Assembly: GCA_025057595.1 (NCBI GenBank)
Contig: JANXBK010000002.1
Location: 32,855 to 96,854, forward strand
DNA: 64,000 nucleotides
Direction of reading: 5' to 3'
Source of the DNA: Thermodesulfovibrio sp.
GTDB lineage: Bacteria > Nitrospirota > Thermodesulfovibrionia > Thermodesulfovibrionales > Thermodesulfovibrionaceae
The translations under genes were made by a program, and so were the position numbers. How positions within the stretch are numbered: the stretch's first letter is position 1; each line of letters begins with the position of its first letter. The notes beneath the pieces were generated by a model. That model did not search any database, was not told where the DNA came from, and saw only the letters and a list, made by a program, of their open reading frames with translations. Positions 10,173 to 20,933 of this stretch are shown here, in pieces.

Positions 10173-10181
10173 ATTATAGCA
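10173..10181 (-). promoter_or_regulatory. Extended -10 promoter for trpB, predicted leaderless
   Basis: The minus strand reads TGCTATAAT, a perfect extended -10, in the 25-base accA-trpB gap. The distance from the hexamer to the trpB ATG is 7 nt, so initiation would fall at about +1 of the coding sequence. The -35 region 18 bp upstream (CGTAAA) is poor, which an extended -10 can tolerate. No ribosome-binding site is present. Confidence 0.6.
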
Positions 10182-10190
10182 TAGTGAGAT

Positions 10191-11177
10191 TTAGGTTTTA
10201 CGAATTTTTAAGCTCCAGAAATCTCCTATTTTTCTGAATTTTTCATATCGCCTCTTAAGAAGCTCCTCAGTAGGAATTGCCATAATCTCTTCAATTGCTT
10301 CCAATAACTTGTTTTTTACTCTTTTTGCAATCTCTTGATGATCTCTATGAGCACCACCAAGTGGCTCTTGAATTACATCATCAATTATCCCGAATTCTTT
10401 TAAATCCTGTGCTGTTAGTTTAAGTTCTTCAGCGGCCTTAGCATAATCCTCGACTCCTACTTCACCGCCTTTCTTCCAAAGTATTGCAGCACAGCCTTCG
10501 GGAGAGATAACAGAGTAAATAGAGTATTCAAGCATAAAAAGTTTATCACAAACACTAAAAGCTAACGCTCCACCACTTCCACCTTCTCCTATAACAAATC
10601 CGACAATTGGTGTTTTCAGCTGTGACATCTCCATTAAACAAGTTGCGATAGCTTCTGCCTGACCTCTCTCTTCAGCTCCTATTCCGGGGTAAGCTCCTGG
10701 TGTGTCTATCATTGTTACTACGGGAATTGAAAATCTCTCAGCTAGTTTCATAACTCTTAAGCCTTTTCTATATCCTTCTGGGTGTGCTTGTCCGAAATTT
10801 CTGTAAATTCTTTCTTTTATTGTTCTGCCCTTTTGGTGTCCTACAATAGCAAAAGACTTCTCTCCTATTTTACCGACTCCTGCCACAACTGCAGGATCAT
10901 CTCCAAATCTACGATCTCCATGTAACTCTATAAAATCGTCAAAAATCAAGGAAATATAATCCATAGTATAGGGTCTTTCAGGATGTCGTGCAAGTTGGGT
11001 TTTTTGCCAAGCGGTAAGATTGGAAAATATTTCAATTTTTAACTCCTTAAGTTTTCTATTAAGTCTCTTTATCTCCTGAGATAGATCTATATCACCACCA
11101 TCAGAAAGCTTCTTTAGCTCTTCTATCTTTGTTTCAAGCTCTTGAATAGGTTTTTCAAAATCAAGATAGTAGGTCAT
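10191..11177 (-). CDS. accA: Acetyl-CoA carboxylase carboxyltransferase subunit alpha
   Basis: 328 residues, the usual length. It is the biotin-carboxyl-binding half of carboxyltransferase and partners AccD. Family landmarks are the N-terminal helical region ([17 protein letters not shown]), [53 protein letters not shown], and [12 protein letters not shown]. Its start overlaps the dnaE stop by four bases. The accA-dnaE neighbourhood is common in bacteria and links lipid and DNA synthesis transcriptionally. Confidence 0.97.
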   Translation of the reverse strand: MTYYLDFEKPIQELETKIEELKKLSDGGDIDLSQEIKRLNRKLKELKIEIFSNLTAWQKTQLARHPERPYTMDYISLIFDDFIELHGDRRFGDDPAVVAGVGKIGEKSFAIVGHQKGRTIKERIYRNFGQAHPEGYRKGLRVMKLAERFSIPVVTMIDTPGAYPGIGAEERGQAEAIATCLMEMSQLKTPIVGFVIGEGGSGGALAFSVCDKLFMLEYSIYSVISPEGCAAILWKKGGEVGVEDYAKAAEELKLTAQDLKEFGIIDDVIQEPLGGAHRDHQEIAKRVKNKLLEAIEEIMAIPTEELLKRRYEKFRKIGDFWSLKIRKT

Positions 11178-14100
11178 ACAACTCTCACTTTACACTCTTT
11201 AATCATCTGTATCTTTGATTCAAAATCAATACAAGGCTCAAAAGGACTTAGAATTATAACATCATACTCAGGAAATTTCAAACAAATATATATGCTTCCT
11301 TGACCATCTCTTTTATCGGTAAGAAATTCTCTAACTTTCTTTAGTATCTGATAGGCTTTTTTGCTGTCTGAGCAGTCAACAGCTATCTCATATTTTACCT
11401 TAAACTCTAAATCATTTAGACTTTCTATCTCTTTAGCAACAAATTTTAATGAATCATTTGATTTAATAACAACTCCTTTAATAAGAATCAAATTTTTTTC
11501 CTGAAGTATCTCTCTATACTTCTGAAAAACCTCAGGATAGATAACAACTTCAACTCTTGCTGTTTCATCTTCAATTGTAATGTAGCCAACAACTCCCCTA
11601 TCTTTTGCCTTACTTTTTACCTCTTCTATTATTCCAGCTATCTTAACCTCCTTTAAATCTTCTTCCTCCACCTCTTCCTCTATATCAAATATATCAGCTA
11701 TTGGTAAAACAGCCTTTTTATTTAGAGCTGCCCTTAAAGGCTTCATAGGATGGCTTATCAGATAAAAACCTAATGAAGACTTCTCCTCTTTAAGTAAAGT
11801 TGCATTATCCCAAGCAGGAACACTATCATAAGCTATAAATAATCCTCTTCCAACAGCTCCCTCCTTAAAGGAGTTTAACTCCTCCATAGCAAGAGCTCTT
11901 GCTTCATTAGAGGACAAAGACGGATAAAGAGAATCAAATGCTCCGGCTTTAATAAGAGATTCTACTACTTTCTTGTTAACTTTTCTTGTGTCAACTCTTA
12001 TTAAGAAATCATGAAGAGAAGTAAACCTTTTTTTCTTTCTTTCTTTAAGAATGCTTTCAATTGCTGCTTCTCCAACACCCTTTACAGCCTCGAGTCCAAA
12101 TCTTATAGCATTATTTGTAATTGTAAACAACCTTTCACTTTCATTTATATCAGGTCCTTTTACTTCAATTGACCAAGATTTACACTCATTAATAAATTTA
12201 ACAGTCTTATTTTCATCTCCCATCTCATTTGAGAGGTTTGCTGCAAAAAACTCTAAAGGATAGTGTGCTTTTAAATAGGCTGTTACATAAGCCAAATAAG
12301 CATAGGCAGCTGAATGGGATTTATTAAAGCCATACTCACCAAAAGCAGCCATTATATTAAATAAAGCTTCTGCATCAGATGGAGAAATACCTTTCTGAGT
12401 TGCTCCCTTTATAAAATCGTCTTTCAATGATACCATAAGCTCTGGTATCTTTTTACCCATAGCTTTTCTTAGAACATCAGCCTGTCCCATTGTAAATCCA
12501 GCGATTTTGTTAGCAATTCTCATAACTTGTTCTTGATAAAGAATTACTCCGTAAGTCTCATCAAGTATCTCCTTAAGCTCTGGTAGAGAATACTCTATAG
12601 GAATTAATCCCTTTTTTCTCTTTATAAAATCTTCAACCATTCCACTTCCAAGAGGTCCGGGTCTGTATAAAGCTACAAGAGCTATAAGATCTTCAAATCT
12701 TTCTGGTTGCATCCTTTGAAGAAGATCTCTCATGCCTCTGCTTTCAAGTTGAAATATACCAGTTGTTTGACCTGATGAAAGAAGCTTATATGTGTCAGGA
12801 TCATCTAAGGGTATACTGTTTAAATCTATCTTTTTACCCTGTTCAGCTGCGTACTTAACTGTGTCATGTATTACTGTAAGTGTTTTAAGTCCAAGAAAGT
12901 CAAACTTAAGTAATCCTATATCCTCTAAAGCTTTCATATCAAATTGAGTTATTACAATGTCTTCTCCAGGATTTTTATAAAGAGGCATAAAATTTAGTAG
13001 TGGTTCAGGACTTATTACAACTCCTGCTGCATGCTGAGAAGAGTGTCTAACAAGTCCTTCAAGTCTTAATGCTATCTGTATAAGCTCTTTATAGGTTTCA
13101 TTTCTTTGTATTGTTTCTCTAAATTTTGGATCTAAATTAATAGCTTCTTCCAAAGATGAAGAAGCTAAAGGTATACTTTTTGCTAATCTGTCTACTTCAG
13201 AGTAGGGTATATTAAGAGTTCTTCCAACATCTCTTACCACAGCTCTTGCTGTAAGTCTTCCGAAAGTTATTATATTTGCAACTTTGTCATAGCCATACCT
13301 CTGCCTTACATACTCTATAACTTCTGCTCTCCTGTCTTTACAGAAATCAACATCAATATCGGGCATACTTACTCTTTCGGGATTCAGAAATCTTTCAAAT
13401 AAAAGACCATACCTAATTGGATCTATATCAGTTATCTTCAGTGCATAGGAAACAAGACTTCCAGCTGCAGAGCCTCTTCCAGGTCCAATTGGAATGTTTC
13501 TTTTTCTTGCATAGTTTATGAAATCCCAAACAATTAAAAAGTATGAGGAAAATCCTGTTCTTTTTATTACTTCCAGTTCTTTATTTAGTCTTTCAATATA
13601 TTCAGCTGGTGGCTCTCCATTAAATCTCTCTTTTAAGCCCTCTATAGCTATTCTTTCCAGAAACTCATCCTCACTATATCCCTCTGGCACATCATACTTT
13701 GGAAGTTTATAATTTCCTAAGGAAAAATTAAATTCACATCTTTCAGCTATATATAGAGTGTTTTTAATTGCCTGAGGAATTTCCTTAAATGTTAAGTACA
13801 TCTCTTGAGGAGATTTAAAGTAAAACTCATCAGTTTGAAATTTAAATCTTTTTTCATCTTTTATTGTTTTGCCAGTTTGTATACAAAGCAAAATCTCATG
13901 TGCTCTTGCATCTTCTTTGCGAAGATAGTGACAATCATTGGTTGCCACTAATGGTATATTTAGAGAATTTGAAATTTCTATAAGTTTTTGGTTAACTACC
14001 GCCTGTTCTGGAATTCCATTTGACTGAATCTCAAGAAAAAATCTTTCTCCGAATATTTCTTTAAAGTTCTTTGCTGCCAAAATTGCCTTCTCTAAATTAT

Positions 14101-14557
14101 TCTGTAAAATCCAATAGGGTATCTCTCCTTTAAGACATCCAGAAAGTGCTATTAGTCCATCGCTGTACTGAGAAAGAAGCTCTAAATCTACTCTCGGTTT
14201 ATAGTAAAATCCCTCAAAGTAGGAAAGCGTGATCAATTGATTTAAGTTTCTGTATCCTTTCTCATCTTCAACAAGAACAATCAGATGATATGAAGCCTCT
14301 TCAAGATCTTTAGTTTTTGATTTATCAAAACGGCTTTGAGGAGCTACATAAAGTTCACATCCTATTATTGGATTAATATCATATTCTTTACATTGTTTAT
14401 AAAACTCAATAACTCCAAATAGATTTCCATGATCTGTAATTGCTACAGCAGGCATTCTGTACTGCTTTGCCTGTCTAACAACCTCATTAATTCTTATTGC
14501 ACCATCTAAAAGACTATACTCAGTATGCAGATGCAAATGGACAAACTCAAAACCCAT
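11174..14557 (-). CDS. dnaE: DNA polymerase III subunit alpha
   Basis: 1127 residues; replicative DNA polymerase. Domains are PHP (about 1-275), the C-family polymerase core with PDIDVDF (399-405) and the third catalytic Asp in KFDFLGL, then tandem HhH, a beta-clamp/OB region (about 960-1040) and a short C-terminal tail. The PHP domain seems to keep a full metal-ligand set: His9, His11, Asp18, His43, Glu68, His91, Cys141, Asp208, His210. That is unlike E. coli and suggests an active PHP exonuclease. No RBS precedes the ATG; see the promoter at 14565-14594. It overlaps accA by four bases. Confidence 0.97.
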   Translation of the reverse strand: MGFEFVHLHLHTEYSLLDGAIRINEVVRQAKQYRMPAVAITDHGNLFGVIEFYKQCKEYDINPIIGCELYVAPQSRFDKSKTKDLEEASYHLIVLVEDEKGYRNLNQLITLSYFEGFYYKPRVDLELLSQYSDGLIALSGCLKGEIPYWILQNNLEKAILAAKNFKEIFGERFFLEIQSNGIPEQAVVNQKLIEISNSLNIPLVATNDCHYLRKEDARAHEILLCIQTGKTIKDEKRFKFQTDEFYFKSPQEMYLTFKEIPQAIKNTLYIAERCEFNFSLGNYKLPKYDVPEGYSEDEFLERIAIEGLKERFNGEPPAEYIERLNKELEVIKRTGFSSYFLIVWDFINYARKRNIPIGPGRGSAAGSLVSYALKITDIDPIRYGLLFERFLNPERVSMPDIDVDFCKDRRAEVIEYVRQRYGYDKVANIITFGRLTARAVVRDVGRTLNIPYSEVDRLAKSIPLASSSLEEAINLDPKFRETIQRNETYKELIQIALRLEGLVRHSSQHAAGVVISPEPLLNFMPLYKNPGEDIVITQFDMKALEDIGLLKFDFLGLKTLTVIHDTVKYAAEQGKKIDLNSIPLDDPDTYKLLSSGQTTGIFQLESRGMRDLLQRMQPERFEDLIALVALYRPGPLGSGMVEDFIKRKKGLIPIEYSLPELKEILDETYGVILYQEQVMRIANKIAGFTMGQADVLRKAMGKKIPELMVSLKDDFIKGATQKGISPSDAEALFNIMAAFGEYGFNKSHSAAYAYLAYVTAYLKAHYPLEFFAANLSNEMGDENKTVKFINECKSWSIEVKGPDINESERLFTITNNAIRFGLEAVKGVGEAAIESILKERKKKRFTSLHDFLIRVDTRKVNKKVVESLIKAGAFDSLYPSLSSNEARALAMEELNSFKEGAVGRGLFIAYDSVPAWDNATLLKEEKSSLGFYLISHPMKPLRAALNKKAVLPIADIFDIEEEVEEEDLKEVKIAGIIEEVKSKAKDRGVVGYITIEDETARVEVVIYPEVFQKYREILQEKNLILIKGVVIKSNDSLKFVAKEIESLNDLEFKVKYEIAVDCSDSKKAYQILKKVREFLTDKRDGQGSIYICLKFPEYDVIILSPFEPCIDFESKIQMIKECKVRVV

Positions 14558-14564
14558 ATTATGA

Positions 14565-14594
14565 ATGTTAAAATTTTGTCTTTTTTATAGTCAA
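14565..14594 (-). promoter_or_regulatory. Candidate sigma-70 promoter for dnaE, predicted leaderless
   Basis: The minus strand reads TTGACT, 18 bp, TAACAT, then 7 nt and the dnaE ATG. The -35 matches 5 of 6 consensus bases and the -10 matches 4 of 6. The start codon has no Shine-Dalgarno sequence. The geometry equals that before the DUF1015 and radical-SAM genes, which raises confidence in an otherwise weak -10. Confidence 0.45.
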
Positions 14595-14597
14595 ATC

Positions 14598-15251
14598 TCA
14601 GATAAAATAAAAAAGATGAACTGAAGTAATAAGTTGTATAAACTTTATAATATTTTCAGCCAAATTCTCTTTAGAAGACTCCATATAAATTTCCTCATCT
14701 CTTATTTCCATTCCTAATTTCTTTACAGTATAAATAACCTTATCTTTTTGTCCTCTTTCATAGGGTCTAAATTTTCTTAGAGTAATGCCTTCATCATTTA
14801 AAATAAACTCTCCTGTATCCTTTTTTCTAAGAACAAAACTTAATACCTTACCAAAAACAGGTATGTTGAAAGTTAAAGTTCCATTTGGATTTAAATTAAC
14901 TTTTATTGAACTATTAAAAAATTTTATAAATTCCTGGAAAATCTCTTGAGCCTCCTGTGAGTCTATAGGCTCTGTTACTGACATTAATTCTCCAAATAAA
15001 AACTCTTTAATAAATCCTTCTGAACCCTCTTTTAATCTTTCATCTAAAGGCGTCTCATTCCATAAAATCCTGCAGGATCTAAACACCGGACTGTAGATTA
15101 TCTCCCCACTTACTTCTTCCTCTGAAGATTGAAGATCAAAGGGCATAGAGAAAGTGGTTTTATCTTTTGTAGATTTTCTCTTATCTCTATAGAATGTTAT
15201 TCTAACTTGTCCAATCTTAGGTAAAACTATACTTTTTCTTATTACATCCAT
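14598..15251 (-). CDS. Uncharacterised protein, possibly DUF1828-like
   Basis: 217 residues, not confidently recognised. The C-terminal half (about 110-215) has ILNDEGITLRKFRPY followed by a predicted alpha/beta region, which is reminiscent of DUF1828-type proteins of mobile elements and toxin-antitoxin neighbourhoods. I cannot confirm that. No signal peptide, membrane segment or cysteine motif is visible. It lies upstream of dnaE, with a 40-base gap holding the dnaE promoter, and diverges from the DUF1015 gene across 66 bases. The ATG has no clear RBS, so this gene may also be read from a leaderless message. The protein is hydrophilic with an Ile/Phe-rich end. Confidence 0.75.
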   Translation of the reverse strand: MDVIRKSIVLPKIGQVRITFYRDKRKSTKDKTTFSMPFDLQSSEEEVSGEIIYSPVFRSCRILWNETPLDERLKEGSEGFIKEFLFGELMSVTEPIDSQEAQEIFQEFIKFFNSSIKVNLNPNGTLTFNIPVFGKVLSFVLRKKDTGEFILNDEGITLRKFRPYERGQKDKVIYTVKKLGMEIRDEEIYMESSKENLAENIIKFIQLITSVHLFYFI

Positions 15252-15280
15252 TTCAAAAAGTTTAACACATTTAAACTTTA

Positions 15281-15310
15281 TTGAGCTACATAAGTTTTAA
15301 ATGTTATCAT
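15281..15310 (+). promoter_or_regulatory. Candidate promoter for the DUF1015 gene, predicted leaderless
   Basis: TTGAGC, 18 bp, TATCAT (5 of 6), then 7 nt to the ATG at 15318. No Shine-Dalgarno sequence precedes the ATG. The region between the two divergent starts is only 66 bases and very A+T-rich. Confidence 0.5.
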
Positions 15311-15317
15311 AAAACCT

Positions 15318-16541
15318 ATGGCAATTGTAAGAGCTTTTAGAGGAATACTTTATAATCCCAAAAAAGTAAACTGCTCTGATGTGATGTCTCCTCCTTATGA
15401 TATTATTTCTGATGAACTTAAAAGAATTCTTTATGAAAAAAGTCCTTACAATATTGTAAGGATTGATTGTGGAGAGAACTCTCCAAATTTTAATAAATAT
15501 GAGCTTGCAAGGAAATATCTTAGTAAATGGCTTAATGAGGATGTATTAATTCAAGATGAAACTGAAAATCTTTATGGTTATGAAATTGATTATTCCTATA
15601 AAAATAAAAAAAATGTTTTAAGAGGCTTAGTCTGTATTGTTAAACTTGAAGAGCTTGGAAAAGGTATTTATCCTCATGAACAAACCTATTCAAAACCTAA
15701 GGTAGATAGGCTCTCTCTTATGAAATACTGTATGGCAAACACTTCTCTAATTTTTTCACTTTACAGATCTAAAGAAAGAATAACATCAAAAATCCTTGAA
15801 GAGTTAAAAGAACCTTTTATTGTAGCAACTGATTTAGACAGTAACATTCATAAGTTATATAAAATCTCCGATAAAAAAATAATTGATGAGATAGTGAGAG
15901 AGCTAAAGGATAAACCGATTTTTATAGCTGACGGACACCATAGATATGAAGTTGCTTTAGAGTTTAGAGAAAAGATGAATAAACTGTATCCCAACTGTAA
16001 AGATGCGCCCTGGAACTATGTTTTAATGTTTCTTACAAACATAGAAGATAATGGATATCTTATTTTACCAACCCATAGACTTTTAATAACTCCGCTAAGA
16101 GTTGAGGAAGAAATTAAAAAAAATCAAGATATGTTTTCATTAATTGAATTTAATGGCTCAGACATAGAGGAATCACTTGAAAACAGAGGTCCTAAACATA
16201 TAGGTCTTTATCTAAAAGAAAACAAATGGTTTATACTTTATTATAAAGGGAAACCACCTAAACATCTTCCTGATGAGTTGGGTAAACTTGATGTTACATT
16301 AGTTGAAGAGATTATTTTGAAGCTTTTTCCAAAGAAAGAAGTCTGCTATGAAACTGATATAGAAAAAAGTATAAAATTTGTTAAAGAGGGAAAATGTGAT
16401 GCGGTCTTTATATTAAGATCAACAAAAGTAGAAGAGATAGAAAGAGTAGCTTTAAAGGGGTTAAGAATGCCTCCTAAATCAACTTATTTTTATCCGAAAC
16501 TTCTTACAGGCATGATAATCAACAGTTTTAATAAAACATAA
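15318..16541 (+). CDS. DUF1015 family protein
   Basis: 407 residues spanning the whole DUF1015 family. Landmarks are the N-terminal RAFRGILYNP, PPYD (25-28), HEQT (120-123) and the invariant ADGHHRYE (204-211), which looks like a metal or catalytic site. The biochemical function of the family is unknown to me; some members sit near serine or glycolytic genes. Here it precedes gap and pgk with 15 bases between stop and gap ATG, so it is probably co-transcribed with lower glycolysis. Soluble, no signal peptide. The start codon has no RBS (see promoter entry). Confidence 0.93.
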   Translation: MAIVRAFRGILYNPKKVNCSDVMSPPYDIISDELKRILYEKSPYNIVRIDCGENSPNFNKYELARKYLSKWLNEDVLIQDETENLYGYEIDYSYKNKKNVLRGLVCIVKLEELGKGIYPHEQTYSKPKVDRLSLMKYCMANTSLIFSLYRSKERITSKILEELKEPFIVATDLDSNIHKLYKISDKKIIDEIVRELKDKPIFIADGHHRYEVALEFREKMNKLYPNCKDAPWNYVLMFLTNIEDNGYLILPTHRLLITPLRVEEEIKKNQDMFSLIEFNGSDIEESLENRGPKHIGLYLKENKWFILYYKGKPPKHLPDELGKLDVTLVEEIILKLFPKKEVCYETDIEKSIKFVKEGKCDAVFILRSTKVEEIERVALKGLRMPPKSTYFYPKLLTGMIINSFNKT

Positions 16542-17555
<1,014 letters not shown>

Positions 17556-17566
17556 GGAGGACAGAA

Positions 17567-18781
17567 ATGACACCTTTTAACAATTCTTTTGATAAAATGA
17601 CAATTGAAGATTTACCAATTAAGGGTAAAAGAGTATTCATTCGTGCAGATTTTAATGTTCCCTTAGATGCTAATCTTATGATTACTGATGACAGAAGAAT
17701 ACGATCTACACTTCCTACTATAAACTATGCTATAGATGAGGGAGCAAAAGTTATTCTTGCCTCTCATCTTGGAAGACCAAAGGGAAAAGTAGATCCTAAG
17801 CTTTCATTGTCGCCTGTTGCAAGAAGACTTCAAAGACTTCTTAATAAAGAAGTTCTATTTGCTCCTGACTGTATTGGTCCTCAAGTAGAACACATGGTTT
17901 CAAAGATGAAAGAAGGAGATGTTATTCTTCTTGAAAATTTGAGATTTCATATTGAGGAGGAGCGAAATGATGAAAAGTTTGCAAAAGCTCTTGCTTCATT
18001 AGCAGATTTTTACATAAACGATGCCTTTGGAACTTGTCATAGACTGCATGCTTCAATAGTAGGGATTCCGAAGCTTATTCCAGCTGCTGCTGGTTTCCTA
18101 CTTAAAAAAGAAGTAGAGTATCTCAAAGGAGTCGTTGAGTCTCCCATAAGACCATTTGTTGTTATACTTGGCGGAGCTAAAGTTGGTGGTAAAATCGGAG
18201 TCCTTGAAAATCTTGCAGACAAGGCAGACAAAATCCTAATTGGTGGAGGGATGGCTTTTACATTTATTAAAGCCTTAGGATATGAAATAGGAGACTCTTT
18301 GGTTGAATTAGATATGGTTGATTTTGCCTTGAAGATAATGGAAAAGCTTCGCCAAAACAAAGTTAAGTTTTATTTGCCTGTTGATGTTGTAATCGCCCAA
18401 AGTATAGAACCAGGAGCTGAGACAAAAATTGTTCCAATTCAAGAGATACCATCTGGATGGCGTGGATTAGACATCGGACCTGCTACTGTAAAGCTATTTA
18501 CAGTAGCACTTCAAAATGCAAAGACAATTCTTTGGAATGGACCTATGGGTGTTTTTGAGATAGATGCCTTCTCAAGAGGAACATTTGCAATTGCTCATGC
18601 TGTAGCAGACTCCTATGCCTTTACAATTGTTGGAGGAGGAGATACTGACTATGCTGTGCATAAAGCAGGAGTAAGTGATTCAATTTCTTTTATTTCAACT
18701 GGTGGAGGAGCTGCACTTCAACTCCTTGAGGGGAAAGAGCTTCCAGGATTAGCTGTACTACCTGCAAAAAAGAAAGATTAA
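17567..18781 (+). CDS. pgk: Phosphoglycerate kinase
   Basis: 404 residues from the ATG at 17567, chosen because AAGGAGG lies 6 bases upstream; an open frame extends 19 codons further into gap but is not needed. It interconverts 1,3-bisphosphoglycerate and 3-phosphoglycerate with ADP/ATP. RADFNVPLD (26-34), SHLGRPKG, the ILGGAKVGGKIGVL hinge region and the nucleotide-binding GGGDTDYAV are present. A second in-frame ATG at 17597 is also possible. The stop overlaps the convergent speE stop by four bases. Confidence 0.97.
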   Translation: MTPFNNSFDKMTIEDLPIKGKRVFIRADFNVPLDANLMITDDRRIRSTLPTINYAIDEGAKVILASHLGRPKGKVDPKLSLSPVARRLQRLLNKEVLFAPDCIGPQVEHMVSKMKEGDVILLENLRFHIEEERNDEKFAKALASLADFYINDAFGTCHRLHASIVGIPKLIPAAAGFLLKKEVEYLKGVVESPIRPFVVILGGAKVGGKIGVLENLADKADKILIGGGMAFTFIKALGYEIGDSLVELDMVDFALKIMEKLRQNKVKFYLPVDVVIAQSIEPGAETKIVPIQEIPSGWRGLDIGPATVKLFTVALQNAKTILWNGPMGVFEIDAFSRGTFAIAHAVADSYAFTIVGGGDTDYAVHKAGVSDSISFISTGGGAALQLLEGKELPGLAVLPAKKKD

Positions 18782-19677
18782 TAAAATGATAGAGGGGAGT
18801 CATCTCTGATGACTACCCCTCCTTTTTCTATAGCATTTTTTATATGTTTTGGAAGGGAAAACATAGCTTGATGAGCATCAATATCATAAAATTTAAGAGT
18901 CTCCTCAATAGAAGAAAGCTTATTCTTAATACTCTCCTTACTAATATCTGGATCTATCTTTTTTGAAGCAAGAACAAATCCCCAAGGAGCAAAAAAAGAA
19001 GGTACAAACACAGTATAGGGTTTTACATAGGGAAAAACCTCTTTAAGAGTCCTCACTATTGATACAAAGACTCTTATATTATGTATAGCTGTTGAAGCAG
19101 ACTGAGTAACCATCATTCCCTCTTCTGTTAAAGCTTCTTTGACTTTCTCATAAAACTCTTTTGTATAAAGTAAATAAGCAGGGCCTCCTTCTGCTGGCTC
19201 AGGTAAATCTATAATAATTACATCAAAATAGTTCTTAACTTTCTCTATATAAGCCCGAGCATCATTAATCTCAAGAAGTACTCTCGGATCATCAAAAGCA
19301 CCATTGCTCCATTCTGGTAGATACTTCTTAGATACCTCAATAACTGAGCGGTCAAGATCAACCATAATAACTTCTTTCACAGGATACTTTAAAACTTCTC
19401 TAAGCGTAGCTCCTTCTCCTCCTCCTGCTATTAAAACTTTTTCTACGGTATTACTTATAAGCATAATTGGATGCACCAATGCTTCATGATAAATAAACTC
19501 ATCTGTCTCAGCAGACTGCATCTTACCATCAAGAATAAGACATCTGCCGAAGTTTCCAGACCTAATTACTTCAATTCTCTGATAGGGAGAGCTTCCTGAA
19601 TAAAGAATTTCCCTCAGAGAATGAAGAATAATCTCATTGTCTGAAGTCTGCTCAATATACCACTTCCAATTCTTCAT
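18778..19677 (-). CDS. speE: Spermidine synthase (polyamine aminopropyltransferase)
   Basis: 299 residues. It transfers the aminopropyl group from decarboxylated SAM to putrescine. The substrate-binding segment LDGKMQSAETDEFIYHE lies at 49-65 and the Rossmann glycine motif GGGEGAT at 85-91. The catalytic Asp sits in IIIDLPEPAEGGPAYLLYT. The start lies inside the speD 3' end (26-base overlap), so both enzymes of the pathway are made together. Convergent with pgk, sharing a TTAA at the stops. Confidence 0.96.
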   Translation of the reverse strand: MKNWKWYIEQTSDNEIILHSLREILYSGSSPYQRIEVIRSGNFGRCLILDGKMQSAETDEFIYHEALVHPIMLISNTVEKVLIAGGGEGATLREVLKYPVKEVIMVDLDRSVIEVSKKYLPEWSNGAFDDPRVLLEINDARAYIEKVKNYFDVIIIDLPEPAEGGPAYLLYTKEFYEKVKEALTEEGMMVTQSASTAIHNIRVFVSIVRTLKEVFPYVKPYTVFVPSFFAPWGFVLASKKIDPDISKESIKNKLSSIEETLKFYDIDAHQAMFSLPKHIKNAIEKGGVVIRDDSPLSFY

Positions 19678-20059
19678 GACATACCTTATGAGGCAGTTTT
19701 TCGTTATTGTAAGAAATTATACCCCTTTTCATCTCAACTATTGACGGATTCCTACACTCAAAGGCTTCAATAATGTATTTTGCAGCAACCTCTGGCTTTA
19801 TTGTGTCTCCACAAGTAAACACATCAACTGCTGCAAATCCATATTCAGGCCAAGTATGAATCGCCAGATGGGATTCAGCAATAACAACAACACCACTTAC
19901 ACCAAAAGGGCTAAACTCATGGAAAGTTACATTAATAATAGTTGCATTGGCTTTTCTGGCAGCATCTACCAGAATATTTTTGACGCCTTCAAGGCTCTTG
20001 AGGATCTCGGGATTACAATCCTTTAGTTCAATTAAAAGATGGGTCCCTAAAGCATACAA
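19652..20059 (-). CDS. speD: S-adenosylmethionine decarboxylase proenzyme (class 1b)
   Basis: 135 residues if started at the TTG at 20059. An ATG at 20077 lies in frame, but it is part of GGGAGGAGG, which is the ribosome-binding site 7 nt before the TTG. The TTG start puts the self-cleaving serine at Ser63 (ESH), with His68 and Cys83, the numbering known for Thermotoga AdoMetDC. Cleavage at Glu62-Ser63 makes the pyruvoyl cofactor. The enzyme supplies decarboxylated SAM to SpeE, encoded immediately downstream. Confidence 0.95.
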   Translation of the reverse strand: MYALGTHLLIELKDCNPEILKSLEGVKNILVDAARKANATIINVTFHEFSPFGVSGVVVIAESHLAIHTWPEYGFAAVDVFTCGDTIKPEVAAKYIIEAFECRNPSIVEMKRGIISYNNEKLPHKVCHEELEVVY

Positions 20060-20091
20060 TTTACTACCTCCTCCCATGAAAATTAATTAGT

Positions 20092-20108
20092 AAGGGACAA
20101 GGTCCCTT
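20092..20108 (-). promoter_or_regulatory. Hairpin in the speD 5' leader
   Basis: A perfect 7-bp stem, AAGGGAC and GTCCCTT on either strand, with a 3-nt loop. It lies between the predicted speD promoter and its ribosome-binding site. It has no U-tract, so it is more likely an RNA-stability or regulatory hairpin than a terminator. Confidence 0.4.
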
Positions 20109-20118
20109 TAAACTTTAT

Positions 20119-20148
20119 ATAATATCTCAAAAAAATTTATTTTGTCAA
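20119..20148 (-). promoter_or_regulatory. sigma-70 promoter for speD-speE
   Basis: The minus strand reads a perfect TTGACA, 18 bp, then TATTAT (5 of 6). It is about 60 bases upstream of the speD start. Its -35 lies on the same bases as the pdxJ -35 (TTGTCA) on the other strand, so the two promoters overlap back to back. Confidence 0.6.
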
Positions 20149-20171
20149 ATAAAATCATATAGTGATATAAT
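20142..20171 (+). promoter_or_regulatory. sigma-70 promoter for the pdxJ operon
   Basis: TTGTCA (5 of 6), 18 bp, then a perfect TATAAT. The ribosome-binding site GGAGG and the pdxJ ATG at 20205 follow after about 25 bases. This probably drives the ten-gene run to hslO. Confidence 0.65.
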
Positions 20172-20204
20172 TTTAAAAAAAACAATAAAATCGTGGAGGG
20201 CAAG

Positions 20205-20933
20205 ATGGTGCTGTTAGGAGTAAATGTTGACCATGTTGCAACTGTAAGACAAGCAAGAAGAACATTTGAGCCAGATCCTATAATGGCTGCAACTTTGGCT
20301 ATCTTAGGTGGAGCAGACGGAATAACTGTACATTTAAGAGAAGACAGAAGACATATACAAGATAGAGATTTAAAACTTTTGCGAGAAATTGTTCCTAATG
20401 AGCTAAATCTTGAGATGGCAGCAACAGAAGAGATGATTAATATAGCATTAAGTATAAAACCAGACATGGTAACTATTGTTCCAGAAAAAAGAGAAGAGAT
20501 CACAACTGAAGGTGGATTAAATGTGCTTGCCATTAAGGATTCTTTGAAAGATGTGATAAAAAGAATTAAAGATGGTGGAATTCCTGTAAGTCTATTCATA
20601 AATCCATCAAGAGCTGATATTGAGTGTTCAAAGGAAGTCGGAGCAGATATGGTAGAGATTCATACAGGATATTACGCTGACTCAAAGGGATTACAGCAGC
20701 TTAAAGAACTTGAGAGAATTAAAGATGCTATAGCCTACTCTGTAAGCTTAGGACTTAAAACAAATGCTGGACATGGTTTAAACTACTACAATGTAAAACC
20801 AATTGCTTCAATAAAAGGATTAAGAGCTCTTTATATTGGACATAGTATAGTTTCAAGAGCTGTTTTAGTTGGAATTAAAGAAGCAGTAAGACAGATGAAG
20901 GAGCTCATTAAAGAGGCTTGCTTAAATGTTTAA
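20205..20933 (+). CDS. pdxJ: Pyridoxine 5'-phosphate synthase
   Basis: 242 residues from the ATG at 20205, chosen because GGAGG lies 4 bases upstream; a GTG at 20193 overlaps that site. It condenses 1-deoxyxylulose-5-phosphate with 3-amino-2-oxopropyl phosphate in vitamin B6 synthesis. TIM-barrel landmarks are [33 protein letters not shown], the Glu/His-bearing [10 protein letters not shown], and [11 protein letters not shown]. It is the first gene of the plus-strand run and overlaps xseA by 8 bases. Confidence 0.97.
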   Translation: MVLLGVNVDHVATVRQARRTFEPDPIMAATLAILGGADGITVHLREDRRHIQDRDLKLLREIVPNELNLEMAATEEMINIALSIKPDMVTIVPEKREEITTEGGLNVLAIKDSLKDVIKRIKDGGIPVSLFINPSRADIECSKEVGADMVEIHTGYYADSKGLQQLKELERIKDAIAYSVSLGLKTNAGHGLNYYNVKPIASIKGLRALYIGHSIVSRAVLVGIKEAVRQMKELIKEACLNV

